Positions 22,392 to 35,034 of a stretch of DNA of 64,000 nt are shown one piece after another. The stretch's first letter is position 1, and every line of letters starts with the position of its first letter. The position numbers and the translations under genes are program-made. The stretch is from Fragilariopsis cylindrus CCMP1102 (taxonomy: Eukaryota > Bacillariophyta > Bacillariophyceae > Bacillariales > Bacillariaceae): NCBI GenBank assembly GCA_900095095.1, contig FMBT01000305.1, positions 1 through 64,000 of the forward strand, written 5' to 3'. The notes below the pieces were generated by a model, which did not search any database, was not told the DNA's origin, and was given only the letters and a program-made list of their open reading frames with translations.

Positions 22392-25247
22392 TTAAGCACC
22401 ACAGTTCAAGCATATCTCCTCATCATCTGCTTGACCCAATGTAGCGCTATCGACTAAAGGCTTGGCCATTAATGTAGGCACAACAGCCTTCGAATTTGCC
22501 ACGGGGACCTTTCCACCAGCAGCGACGTTCTTGCTCACATTTTCTTTGCCAGCAGTTTTTTTATTACTAGCAACCGTTGCGCTTTCCTTCCTATCTGCGG
22601 CCACCTTCTCTTGATCGACCGTGAATTGAATGGCATCTGCTTTTGGTCGAGAACGTAGGTAGTACATACCCGTCTTAAGACCCTTCTTCCACGCATAGAA
22701 ATGCATCGAGGTTAGCTTACTTGAGGTTGGTTCAGCGATGTGGACGTTTAAGCTTTGACTTTGACAGATAAAAGGAGAACGAGCGGCAGCCAAGTCCAAA
22801 TAACTTTTTGCGGTACCTCCCAAACCGTCTTGTACACATCACGGAGCTTCTGGGGAATTTCTTCGATGTTTTGAACGGATCCACGGTCGGCAATAAGTCG
22901 GTTACGGACAGATTCATTCCAGATACCAAGAGACGTCAAATCACGTAACAGATGCTTGTTGACGATGGTAAACTCTCCCGCCAACACACGACGGTTGTAG
23001 ATATTGGAGGTGAAGGGTTCAGTACTTTCATTGTTACCTAAGATCTGAGCGGTAGATGCAGTGGGCATAGGAGCAATCAACAACGAATTTCGCATACCAT
23101 ACTTAGCGAGGTCTTCTTTCAAAGTGGACCAATCCCAGCGATCACTGGGAGTGACACCCCATAAGTCAAATTGGAGTTGTCCCTTACTAGCTGGAGAGCC
23201 AGGGTAACTTTCATAATGGCCTTCTTCCTTGGCGAGATTGATACTTTCAGTACAGGCACCGAAGTAAATAGTTTCAAAGATATCACGATTCAATTGAGCA
23301 GCCTCAGGAGATTCGAAAGGAAGTTTAAGGATGGCAAAGGCATCTGCCAAACCTTGAACACCAAGTCCAATTGGACGATGTTTCATGTTGGAGGTTTTGG
23401 CTTCCGGAATAGGATAATAGTTGCGGTCAATAACTCTATTAAGATTTCTTGTCAAGGTCGAAGCAACCTCACGAAGTTTTTCAAAGTCGAAAACGAGGGT
23501 TTGACCACCGGTACTAGAAAGTGGACGGACCAATTTTGACAGACTGATACTGGCAAGATTACAAACAGCAACCTCCTCTGGAGATGTGTACTGAACGATT
23601 TCCGTACAAAGATTGGAACAACGGATTGTACCCAAGTTTTGTTGATTCGATTTGCTGTTACATGCATCCTTGTAGACCATGTACGGAGTACCGGTCTCAA
23701 CTTGAGAATCCAATACGGCAAACCATAATTTCTGAGCTTGGATTGTTTCACGGGCCTTTCCTTCACGTTCATACTTCTCAAACAATTCGACGAATTCTTG
23801 TCCATGACAATCGGCTAGTCCTGGACATTCATCAGGACAGAATAAGGACCATTTCCCATTGGACTTGACACGTTCCATAATAAATCAGGAATCCAAAGTG
23901 CATAGAACAAATCACGTGCACGATCAGCTTCATTACCATGATTCTTTCTTAAATCTAAAAAGGCAAAGATATCAGCATGCCAAGGTTCTAAATAAATTGC
24001 GATACTACCCTTACGCTTACCACCACCTTGGTCAACGTATCGTGCGGTATTGTTGAATACACGTAGCATCGGAACGATACCATTCGATGTACCGTTCGTA
24101 CCACGAATGTACGACTTACTGGCACGGACGTTGTGCGTGGCAAGACCGATACCACCAGCATACTTGGAAATGATTGCACAATTCTTTAGTGTATCATAAA
24201 TACCATCAATTGAATCATCCTTCATTGTTAGAAGGAAACAAGAGACATTTGTGGCTTGGTAGATCCGGCATTAAATAAAGTTGGCGTCGCATGGGTAAGT
24301 ATCGTCCCGATAAACCTTCGTAGGTTTCAATAACACGGTCAATATCATCCCCATGGATACCAACAGCAACTCTCATTAACATATGTTGAGGCCGTTCCGC
24401 GATATCACCATCAAGCTTGAGGAGTATGATTTTTCTAATGTTTTAAAACCAAAGTAATCATAGTCAAAATCACGATCATGATTGACAGCAGCATTTAATC
24501 GTTCCTTATTCGCCATAACAGTTCATATAATGTTTTGAAACAAGTGATGCGCGGGTATTGGTAATAGGATGTACGTATTCGTATAAGGCTTCAGTGAGGT
24601 CGGAAAATACTGCAGTTGTAGACTTTTGTAAATTCGAAACAGAAATACGTGCAGCAAGGATTGAATAATCAGGATGTGTGTTGCAAATGATGCGGCAGTT
24701 TGTGCTGCAAGTCTATTCAGTTAATAATAATGATTGTAAAAATTGAAGTGAAATGCGTGGTGTTAGTGTATAATATAATATTAGAATTGATAAGTAGCTG
24801 GTGCGTTTTTATATCATACAAGAATGAATGAATTTATAACAGGCGGAACTTACTCGTCAAGTTCCATGGTTGTGACGCCAGGATAAACTCCTTGGATTAC
24901 TTTTTGTGCAACAGTAGTAGGTTCGACATGCTATTATAGTGCATTATTATAGAATAGAATAGAGACGACGGCATGATAGATGAACAGAGAAAGAGAGAGA
25001 GAGGAGTTAGAGAAAGATTATTTGGTAATGGTTTTTTATACAAATGCTTATTGTCATTTGTCATTGTCGTCGCTGACTAATTGTTCTTATGACGGACGAT
25101 GGTGGACATACATCGTCGTCGATTCGATAATCAAAAATATCTTACCTTGGAATCTAAACCGAATGCAAGTTTCGTAATACGGCTTGTAATCTTATCGAAA
25201 TGGACAGATTCGGTACGACCGTCTCTCTTAATTACATGCATACTCAT
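22392..25247 (-). CDS. RNR1: Ribonucleoside-diphosphate reductase large subunit (class Ia R1), frame-interrupted
   Basis: Catalytic subunit making deoxyribonucleotides. Exons are 25247-25146 ([20 protein letters not shown], the ATP-cone start), 24930-24854 ([19 protein letters not shown]) and 24712-22392, with GT-AG borders; about 830 residues, as expected for eukaryotic R1. Recognised core blocks are [71 protein letters not shown], the catalytic-loop [16 protein letters not shown] (radical-site Cys region) and [20 protein letters not shown]. The C-terminus EEICLNCGA retains the tail CxxC that reduces the active site. Frame changes cluster at 24225-24700, near 23850 and near 22780. They break a gene that cannot be dispensable, which argues for sequence error. 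Divergent from the XRCC3-like gene. Confidence 0.96.
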
Positions 25248-25581
25248 TATTTTTGATTTACAGTAGTTGTTGTTTTTTGTTGTGTACGATGAGTTTGTGT
25301 GTACAAGTTGTGAATTCTTGAATTTATGAGGGATTGGACGAAAGCATTTCTCTTTTCCACTTTCGTCTGATTGCATTGCTAAGAAATTGCGCGTAAATTT
25401 TGTTAGCCATGCAATGTTTGCTTGTTACGAAATAAAAATGCTGAAGTCAAAAGCAGTCAAGGAAATGATGTTCGAGGAGTGCCGGCGTTTTCACGTGAAT
25501 TTTCTACTATTCCTCCAAAAATGGCCCCCCTCTCCTGCTGCGTCACGTTTTCTTCGTGCTTTATCGTGCTATTTATTTTCA

Positions 25582-25597
25582 TTCGCGCCAAAATTAA
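25582..25597 (-). promoter_or_regulatory. E2F/DP-like binding site (RNR1-proximal)
   Basis: TTCGCGCCAAAATTAA on the plus strand; the reverse complement contains TTTTGGCGCGAA, a full match to the E2F consensus TTTSSCGC. It lies about 335 bp upstream of the RNR1 ATG. E2F control of ribonucleotide reductase genes is established in plants and animals; binding here is inferred. Confidence 0.65.
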
Positions 25598-26266
25598 GAA
25601 ATTACTAAAACAAAAAATATTCTGATCGTTCATTCGAATGAGTCAGTCGAGCCAACAGCATACACTACTGTAGAGGGGAAGTTTCTCTCCTACTTGTATC
25701 TCCTCTGCAATCAAAAATAATACAATACACCCCCAGCTATCGCAACATGGGCCTGATGTGGAATACAATCAAACTATCTTTCCTTTTGATTGGATGGTAT
25801 TCTTGTAAAAGGATCATTAGCAATAATTAGAAAAATGATAGTGTTGGTATGGCATGATATACTACAATAAGTAGTATAATAGTATACTGACTGACTCTTT
25901 TGAAACTTGTGGCATTGTGTGATCATCAACTGTCAATCTTTCCTTTTTCTATGGGTATATCTAATCATCAAATGCCACATTAGAACAGCTAGTAATCCGT
26001 CTTGGTGTGCAGTATATATATAGAATATCAATTGAGAGAGAGAGAGAGGTATTTTCATCCTCATTTTGCCACTAAATTTAAATGCAACTAAAACTCATTT
26101 CTCTTTTCTTTTCTTATTTATTTCTCCCAGAAATCACTCCCATCACTATCAATATTTTAGTCTCTGCTATTCTATATTTGGGTGACTTTACCACAACATT
26201 TGTGAGACTTCAACTAACCAAGTAATTATTATGTACTCTTGTCAAGAAGTACGTAGCAGAATTTCG

Positions 26267-26282
26267 TTCGCGCCAAAATTAA
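26267..26282 (-). promoter_or_regulatory. E2F/DP-like binding site (XRCC3-proximal)
   Basis: Identical over 16 bp to the site at 25582-25597. It lies about 190-210 bp upstream of the likely XRCC3-like start codon at 26475. Confidence 0.65.
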
Positions 26283-26474
26283 ATTCAGTGAGAGTAGTCG
26301 AGTGAGTCGAATCGATTTAACACAAAAAAAATCGGCAACAAAAACAGCGACAACAACAGCAAACACCATCAACTATCAACTCAAAAAGAGACAAATTCCA
26401 AATTCCTTTTCCTCTCTAGTACTTAGAGTTCAAATACACCGAAGTAGACTCTTGGTACGTTAGATAGATGTACT

Positions 26475-27281
26475 ATGAGATCATCGGTGTTTTGTCCGGA
26501 ACCATCGTCGAGTTCGTCACGCAGCAGCCGCAGCCATAGCAGCAGTGAAAACGACGCAGCTGTGAAACCTATTTCGGCATTAGCACTCCTCCGTATCGCG
26601 ATCAATCGACGAAATCGAAGAGAAGAAGAAGATGAAGAAGAAGTAATAATCATAATAGAAACAACGATAACGGCAACAGCAACAGCAACAACAACAACAA
26701 CACTCTATCATTATCGTCGTCGTCACCATCATCGTCATTGATATATCTACTTCGAAATCCGTTGTTTTCTTTACCATTGGGGATCACAGAAATTGCTGGA
26801 CCAGCGGGAGTGGGAAAGACACAAATTGCTTTAAGTTTATGCGCCGATTGTGTATTACAACATCATAATCATCATAATCGTAAAATGATGAAAATAACAA
26901 CAACAACAACAACAACAACAATACTAATAATACAGAAAAGAAGAAGGCTGTTTATATTCAATTGGGTGGATCGAGTAAATTCCTACAAACAGCATCTCGA
27001 CGATTACAAAGTATGATCAATCTAGAATATTAACAACAACAGGAAATAATGGGATCGACGACAACGAATCATCATCAAGAGGCAGATGATGATAGGATCA
27101 TCCATGATTGTTAACACGTGTTCTTGTTCGATGGATATGTAATTCTGATGAATTGATGGATCTTCTTACCACAAATTTAGATCGATTACTACATCATCAT
27201 CCGACTATTTCTATGGTTGTTTTAGATGGGATTGCAAACTTATTTCGATTCCTTCCAGAATATGATCTCAATCATCATCTC

Positions 27282-27316
<35 letters not shown>

Positions 27317-27910
27317 AATTACAATAATAATAATCCATGGCATCATCGTGCTATAACATTTTTTCAAATTTCGAATCTTTGTAAGGAACTTTCATCGAAG
27401 TATGAAGTTCCATTTGTTTAATTAATGAATGTACTACTAAGATTCCAAATGATCTACTACTACTACTACTACTACTGATACTGGAGGATCAACGTTTCGT
27501 CGTTGTCAGCAGCAGCAAAACAACTACCTGTCTTGGAACCTGCCCTTGGTCTTGCCTGGTCACAATGCGTCAATTGTAGATTCTTTGTTCGTCGTCTGGG
27601 GGTGATGATAACATGCAACAATGACAATAATAGTAGTAGTGATCAACAACAGCAGCAGCAGCAGCACCAGAAGTCATCATCGTCAACGGCTATAAGTACA
27701 ACTATGCTGACTCCTACTACAAACGGCAGCAGCAACAATAAGAGCAACAGCAATAGCAACAAAGTATACTACCGTAGACTATTACATTGTCTCAAAGCAC
27801 CACATATTTCCTCGGAACATGCTAAATTAGAATTTACGATTGATCATAGTGGTGTCATCCCTATACAAAACGAAAAAACGATAATCCAAAAAGAATCTTA
27901 CATTCTTTAG
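26475..27910 (+). CDS. XRCC3: XRCC3-like RAD51 paralogue (frame-interrupted)
   Basis: Predicted homologous-recombination ATPase. The Walker A motif is in ITEIAGPAGVGKTQIALSL near 26782-26838. A Walker B-type strand follows in SMVVLDGIANLFRF near 27210-27250. C-terminal blocks are LPVLEPALGLAWSQCVNCR and LLHCLKAPHISSEHAKLEFT. ALGLAWS followed by a KAPH-type stretch resembles XRCC3 more than RAD51 or DMC1, in which the L2 loop and tail differ. Long Asn/Thr/Gln codon runs (26640-26700, 26895-26920, 27280-27315, 27650-27670) interrupt the domain, a habit seen through this window. Frame changes occur near 26740, 26910, 27010-27110, 27340 and 27500. The start is uncertain because the N-terminus is low complexity. 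Confidence 0.75.
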
Positions 27911-28493
27911 TCAGCGAAATAAAAAATGAGGGGGGAGTAACGTTAGTTCAACATGATTTTGATAAACTGATTCCATTTATTTATCATTTTCCCTCTATAT
28001 TCTATTCTATCCAATACTCATGTTTGCTAGTTGTAACAGTCATAAGTGTTAACATGTGTCGGTTCTGCGATTGGACCTTACCCTTCCTTCGAATTTTTCC
28101 TTTCGATACAAAATATTAATCTTACGCATTTGATTTCAGAGTAGATGTACAGTAAATATGACATAAGTCGTCCTTCTACTACTAAATACTTCATGTGATA
28201 CAATCTTTGTTTCTGTTTCTTATTTTTTCTTGCTATACAACGAAATCTCACTTTGAACTACCCGCAGTACTACTTTAATGATAACATAATAACATATCTT
28301 GTATATAATATTTATCTAAATATATTGTTTCTTCTTTTACAGTGCTAAATAAGTTTAAATAAAGTATAGTAATGCAAGAGTTCGTAGTCCACTCCTTCTT
28401 CAGCGTCAAATCATGTAAAATGGACAGGTTCAAATCATCAACAGCAATAGGATGATACAATTGTCGTGGTAAATAATAATTATCCGCAGCTAG
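27911..28493. other. Convergent 3' spacer, XRCC3-like gene / SAMDC
   Basis: About 580 bp, AT-rich. No gene recognised; presumably both 3' UTRs. Confidence 0.4.
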
Positions 28494-29865
28494 TCATCCT
28501 AGGGACATCCCACGGATCTTACTTGCACGAATTTGTTCAGGTGATACGTCTGTTTTTAATACCCAGTTCCCCATCATGCAGCAACAATCATCTTCTACTT
28601 TAATGGATGCGCAGGTACTACGTTTGTATAGCATTTTTTGATCACGTGTACCACAATTACCCTTACCAGTTTGGGTTGATACAACAATTTGAGATTCTAT
28701 TCCCGATCCCATTAATGGGTTTTCCTTTACTTGTTGTAAACCTAAATCATCTGCCATTAATGTCATAACGAACCGCTTTGGACGGAATGTCCGAATTACG
28801 TTGCTAATTAATGACTTGTACGATGCTACTTTTTGATTGGTTTCAAAGCTAACATAACTCGATCCACTTTCGGTGTGATATGGATAGTCGAATATGATCG
28901 GAATAAAATAGCATTCATAGAATAACCGCATGGTTCAAATGCACGCGGATCAATAATCGAACCTGGACAGAGATCGTTTATACCAGACTTTGCCGATTGT
29001 TGTTTGGAGATACGTTTAATCTCATCGTCCTTACTTTCACCCTCAATTGTATCATAATTGTTATAATAGAATAAGCTTGAAACGTCTTCGTCGATATCGA
29101 ACATCATAATATTCAATACTCTGTCTGTATCAATTTCAAGTGACTGCGACCGGATTGTATGATCAGCCACAAAAACAAACCAATGGTCTGCCGTGACCGG
29201 TCCGAGAGTATAACCACTACCATCCAAACGATCACATAGGTTACGATGACTGTATAGATAGTCAAGTTCTTGATGAAAAGATTGATGCGGGAATGCTTGA
29301 TCACCGGGATAGTTAAAATTCTTACGAGAGTACCCGACCCAATCAATTTCTAAACCAAGCTTATGACCTAAATCAATCAATATGGCGATGCATCGTAGTA
29401 GTGTTGTCGTTCCACAAGTCTTTAATACACCATATAGGGATAAACAAATAGAGAAGATTCCGATAGAACATAGGCATCAAGATAATTGTTGGACACACTC
29501 GATAGAATAGTACAACGAGCACGTGCACAAATTTGATCCAAATCGTCACGACCGAGTCGTCGAAGGCCAATATTTCGTGTTGATGCTTCAACAGTAGTAG
29601 TACCACTAGCACCACCAACAGGAACAGGAAAAATCGTTGGTAGACCTTCAGTACCCTCCTTACGAAAGACAACCTCAAGAGTTTTTTCCGGCCCCTCAAA
29701 GACTCCCGTATATTCTCTTCCACTACCACTACCACTATCATTATCATCAAAATAATGTGGTGGCGATGGTGCTCGTTCGATAGTATTCTCTTGAACAATC
29801 TCCAATGGGATGTTATCTTGACTACCGTAATCGTTACTTCGTGTTTCCATGTTGTCTAATTTCAT
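28494..29865 (-). CDS. SAMDC: S-adenosylmethionine decarboxylase proenzyme (eukaryotic type), frame-interrupted
   Basis: Makes decarboxylated SAM for spermidine and spermine synthesis. Family marks include FEGPEKTLEV (substrate-site Glu), AYVLSESSLFVYP (self-cleavage between Glu and the Ser that becomes pyruvoyl) and LKTCGTTTLLR (active-site Cys). Others are NFNYPGDQAFPHQSFHQE, GPVTADHWFVF, GYSMNAILF, STIHITP and GSSYVSFETN. About 455 residues are predicted against 330-390 in most eukaryotes. The excess comes from an N-terminal extension of about 60-70 residues and a longer C-terminus. Frame changes occur near 29430 and 28900, inside conserved sequence. No uORF of the plant type was looked for in detail. 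Confidence 0.94.
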
Positions 29866-32056
29866 GATGTATTATCTTGTTTTGTTTTGTTTTGTTTTTT
29901 TATGATGATTATAAATTGACAGTAACTTACAAGATTGTTCGATTCTTGATTTTTATTTTAATAAAAGTCGATTTGTGTACTGCGTAAATCGAAATGATCG
30001 TGTCAGGAAATGTTTGATTTTCTTTTATGCAGACGAATGTATATTTGGTTTCTGTATGAATACGAATGTGCGTGGAACAACACATGAAAAGAAAGAGAAC
30101 TTTTTACTGTCGTGATCCAATTTGTACTGAATGTGTGTACTGTACGTACGGTAGTGTCGATTGAATATCCAAAAAAAATATAAAATGTATGCAGTATTAT
30201 TAAAAAGAAATGAAAGTGGGTGGAGTAGCAACAATCAAACCACGAACTGAATTTGTTCAACTAGAGAACAGAACACTTCTTTCTATATTCGAGAAGAGAT
30301 TCTGATTCAATGATGTAGTTTACTGTAGTACATGATCGTAGAGAAGTGTCATATGTCAGAGTAGTTTAAAAAGCACTACAGGATATTCTTTTCTTCAAAA
30401 ATAATTTTTATTTTCCGTGGTGTGAAGAATTAGAAAAAAAATGTTTTCGCTATCTAAAATCTCTCGTGGGTGATTGGTTGCGAATTCACAGTACAATAAA
30501 CAAGCGCAACAACACGACTCTGTATGTGCTGTCTATTAATGCACGCGCACGCACCGGGGCCAATAGATAAAAAAATATTGGAACTAAAAAATGAGACAGT
30601 AACGTTACGCACGTGTCAAACATCTAAAGTGTCAAAACGCAGAGATAAAGATGACGAGTCTTCAATGCCATTAGGGCATACTTTCCATCGCACAATAATA
30701 CTGTACGCAACACTATTACAGTACATAATGTGAAGGCTGTGTTAGAATTATCGACTGTTTTGACAGTAGCAGTAAGTTCAGTGGAAATATCTTGTTTGTT
30801 GGTTAGTGATTCTTTGGATGGTGGTATGGTACACATCCATGATTGTAGGGACTTGCTTTGTGAGGTTGACAATACTATGACCAAGGACTTGACTGTTGCA
30901 TTGCATATAGGGTTGACGGGAGTGTTATAGGACTTTATAGGACACGACAAAGACATAATAAGAAGGAGCAGTGTTGTTAAAAGATATAATGGATAAGGCA
31001 ATTTGGTGTGCTGGAGATTAGTCAGAAATTGAGTTAGTTTATTGCATATATGTGCAGCGTACATGCAAAACAGCATTAATATATTACTATAATGTCAGCA
31101 GCTTGGGGGGTAATAATTGATGGAAGATCAAATAACACACTCATCATCATATGCACTAAGTGTAGTTTCTAAATGTGTAACTTCTGAATAATGTATGAGT
31201 TAAGTAAAAAAGAGGAAATAGTCAGTTGTATCGTAAGGAGATTATCTTGATGACAGTAATGTATCACACAGCAAGTGAGTGGGTGTATAAATTTATCATC
31301 GTTAAGCTTGCTGTTGAATGAAGCCTTATCAATCAATGCAATGTAGTAGTGTTACCTGCAGCAACACTACCAAACTTCAAACCTGTCTGATTTTAGATAA
31401 GTGGTGTGTGTTCTTGATTAAAAGCAGGAGTGTGAGTGAGAACTAACTGATACATGAAATGCTGCACTTATACTTACTGGGTATGTACAGGTTCCTGAAC
31501 TTTCTTCCGTTCCATTGGTTTTGTGAGGAAAGCTACATGGTTAGTTGATGGTAATAATAATATACAAAATGACACACCAAGGAATGAATTAGCTTAAGAA
31601 TATGGAAATTCAATGAAAATTTGGATACTGTAGTTAAAAGTTGTACACGAATACAACAATTAGTATTGGGGCTTGTATTACAAGCAAAAACCTCATGTAC
31701 GTAGTATAGTACGAGTAATAGCAAGGCTGTCTAATTCCTAATCGGAAGCAAGCTAACCAATTTAAAAAGGTTTTAAATTGAGTCGTGCTACTAACTGCTT
31801 AATGCTTACTGCTATCGCTGTAGCATTGAAGATGGAAGGTTTTAAACAGAGATAGACGTACTTCATAGATTGCGACAATAACAAGCATAAATCTCAACAA
31901 CAATAACGCCGTCGTTCGATATATCTGCTTACCCGTATTTGTGTTCTAATAACACCGTGGCCCAAGACGATAACGTAGTTCAATAAGTGGACAGCTATGA
32001 CTTGACGACCTACTGATCTGAATGATATATTGTTAGAAAATAATAGATAACCAAAA
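29866..32056. other. 2.2-kb stretch without a recognised gene
   Basis: It contains overlapping frames of 60-150 codons on both strands (the longest on the minus strand at 30624-31076) with no family resemblance. No repeat structure was noticed. The part next to 29865 should hold the SAMDC promoter and the part before 32057 the calpain promoter. Confidence 0.4.
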
Positions 32057-34979
32057 ATGGAACTAGATGATATATTTAATCTACTCGAAACGGCGACACT
32101 GCTAGAAAAAAGTAATCAACGAATTGAAGCGGCCACAAAATACTATGAAAGTTGCTACCTGATGCGTCAATTTCTTTCACGAATTCCTGAGAATGAACGA
32201 TCCTCATCATCAGCCACATATCGTCTTCTGGAAGAAAAGATTGAATTTTATACGAATGCTGCCCAGAATTTGTACTTCGATGATAGTAGTGTTAGTGCAT
32301 CAATAACAACAACACCGGCAGCGGTACTATTCGCCGAATCAACTCAATCACCTCATGGTGGGCTAGCAGATGATGTTTCCGTCCTCACGCCTCCCTCGAT
32401 GATAATTCCAACAACTTCCCATCTTCTTCCTTCGCTGGTGGTACCAGATCCACCTCCATCACCGAGATTTACACAGTCTGCCGAAATAAACCGGAAGGCA
32501 AGTCTTGCAAATGCGAGTCTGGGACAAGCGATCGATTATGAAGAAAATAATAGGACACAAGATGCAATTCAATCTTACATGAGTGCAGCAGAACTGTATT
32601 TGTATGCAATACGGCTAGCAGAAGAAGAATCGTCGTCGTCATCATCATCGTCGTCGTCAATATTGCCAGTACTGAAACGTCGAGTGGGGGCTTCTTTGGA
32701 TAGAATAGAAGCATTGAAAAATCCATCAAAGATAGGAATAGATACACACAATGATTATGTGAGTAGTGCCAAGAAAGACTCGTCATCATCATGTTCGTCG
32801 TCGTCACCTCTTTCCAAGAAGAGATCTCCGTACTGAAAAATTCATCGCTAATAGCTGCGGGTTTATTTTTACCCTTTTCAGAGGAGGAAGCTCGATTATT
32901 ATCACAACAGGTTGCTGCACAAAAAAAAAAAACCGAGGGATGATATCGACGATGATGCCTTGGACAGATCCAGATGGAGATCTTCCACTCTCGGACAAAC
33001 AAAAAAAAGATTCGTGAAATTTGCTCGTCCATCCGAAATTGCTCAGCAACGTTCACTATTGGGAACGAAACAGCAGCCGCCTGTCATGATTTCTAGTATA
33101 AGTCCATATACGATACGACAACAATACGTCACAGGTATGTGTATTATAATATGATGTGAAATAATTTAGTCGAGTCGTTTTGATGTCGTATGTTATTACT
33201 GCATTACTCACTCATATTCATCACTGCTTTCTTTATTAGATTGTAGCTTTATTGCAAGCTTATGCATTTGTGCTTTATTCGAAAAACAATTTCGAAAGCG
33301 TCTAATAACATCGATTATATACCCACAAGATAAGAATGGTATTCCAATATATAACCCCTCTGGTAAATATATCGTAAAATTGTGGCTAAATGGAGTCGCA
33401 AGATCAGTCATTGTGGATGATAGGTTACCGATAGATAAGAATTCGAATTTGTTGTGCTCTCAAACAACGGGAAATCGCAATCAGCTTGAATTGTTCTGTT
33501 CTATCATTGAAAAGGCGTACATGAAGCTTTGTGGTGGGTATGACTTCCCGGGGTCCAATTCGGGTGTTGACTTGTTCTCTTTAACTGGATGGATCCCGGA
33601 ACGGATTTTCTTTCCTTGCCAAACAGGTACGAAAGTGAAACATTTTGAAACTCCTCCCGATCGAGCTTGGGAACGACTGTATTCTGCCAATTCATTTGGG
33701 GATTGTCTTATCACAGTATCAACAACACGTGACATAACAGAAGAAGAGGCGGACTCATTGGGACTTGTGACTGGTCATGCATATGCCGTTCTGAACGTAT
33801 TTCAGTCGCGGAATGGAACCAAGTTGTTACAATTAAAGAATCCTTGGAGTTGTAAGGGATGGCTTGGTAAGTTCTCACCCCATGACAAAATTAGTTGGCG
33901 AGATCAAACCTTTAGATTGGAAGTAGGATATAATCCAGAAGAAGCGGCGAAATTGATGATGGAATATTCTGGATTAGTTGGGAGGATGTCTTGCTTTATT
34001 TCCGCAATTTACAATTATCATGGAATCCCAAACTATTTGCGTATCGGATGACTACTCATGGCTTATGGCCAAAGGATCAGGGACCACAAAATGATGCATT
34101 TAATGTCGGAGAGAATCCCCAATATATCATGTCTTTCTCCGAAAAAGCTGTATCGAGTAAACCAACGATTTGGGTACTGATATCAAGGCATGTAAGCAAA
34201 CAGGAGCAAGAAGGTGCTGAGGTGAATGATTTCTTAACCATACATCTCGTTAGAAACTCGGCTACATTAGAAAGAGTTTGGTATCCCCATGGAAAAGCAA
34301 CGATTGCTAATGGATGCTATACAAACAATCCACACGTGCTGTTACGATACGATGTTTCCGGACCTGAAGATCAATTTATCTCGTTAGTACTGTCTCAACA
34401 CGAAAAAACTCAAGATCTATCATACACTCTCTCTTGTTACTGTACCGAACCCTTTACACTAGGAAGACCACCAAAAATGTTACTCTTTCAATGAATTTTA
34501 CAAGTGAATGGAAAACCGGAACAGCGGAGGTCCAGTCGGTTCGAAGAATTTTTCACTAACCCGATGTTTACAATTACCATTACTGAAAAGACGAAATTGC
34601 AACTTCGTTGTGCTACGTCGAAGACACTAGCTAGTAAGTGACTCATATATATATATATATACTTATATAGCGTCCGTCTTTCTACTTCTCGCTACATTTA
34701 CTAACAAACTAACCGTCTTCATTTTGTTCCAGTCAACATCATGCTTCTTGAAAACAACTCTAGAGACCCGACAAACTTTGGAGAGCTAACAAAATCCATT
34801 AAAAACCGCCCTATTTAGATTCAGGCAACTATCGGCATGGATTCACTGTCACAGGAACAAAATCAATCTGCTCTGGGACATACGTCCTAATATGCTCTAC
34901 TTTTTCTCCGACACAACTAGGCAAATTTACGCTAACAGTAGACTCCTCAGTGGGTATTAAAGTAAAACCAATTGCTTAA
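32057..34979 (+). CDS. CAPN7: Calpain-7 / PalB-type cysteine protease with MIT domains (frame-interrupted)
   Basis: Ca-independent-type calpain that family members use at ESCRT-III. Exons are 32057-33134, 33240-34633 and 34733-34979 (GT-AG); about 905 residues. Two MIT-like helical modules open the protein (AATKYYESCYLMRQFL and DAIQSYMSAAELYLYAIRLA). The catalytic Cys is in TDCSFIASL, assembled exactly across intron 1. KRLITSIIYPQDKNGIP, KAYMKLCGGYDFPGSNSG and LTGWIPERIFFP follow. The catalytic His is in TGHAYAVLNVF and the Asn in LKNPWSCKGWLGKFS. The C-terminal C2-like domains have SWNPKLFAYR and NGCYTNNPHVLLRYDV and end with KFTLTVDSSVGIKVKPIA. The triad is complete, so the enzyme should be active. 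Frame changes occur near 32830, 32940-33010, 34010, 34500 and 34815. Convergent with the USP gene. Confidence 0.93.
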
Positions 34980-35034
34980 AGGTAGTATTTATGCTTCTTG
35001 TTTAACTGATTTAAAAAAGCTCAAACAGTTAGAA

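Larger units (their letters stand above)
25248..26474. promoter_or_regulatory. Divergent intergenic region, RNR1 / XRCC3-like gene
   Basis: About 1.2 kb between two divergent starts. The only strong signal is the pair of identical 16-bp E2F-like sites listed separately. The remainder is AT-rich with a short GA run near 26034-26048. No open frame of note. Confidence 0.55.

Noticed and set aside
20326-25247. SHMT and RNR1 as pseudogenes
   Set aside because: All catalytic motifs are conserved on both sides of each frame change, and several unrelated essential genes show the same pattern.
30624-31076. 150-codon minus-strand frame (MLFCMYAAHICNKLTQFLTN) as a gene
   Set aside because: No family resemblance, an opposing frame of similar quality on the plus strand, and no splice or neighbour support.
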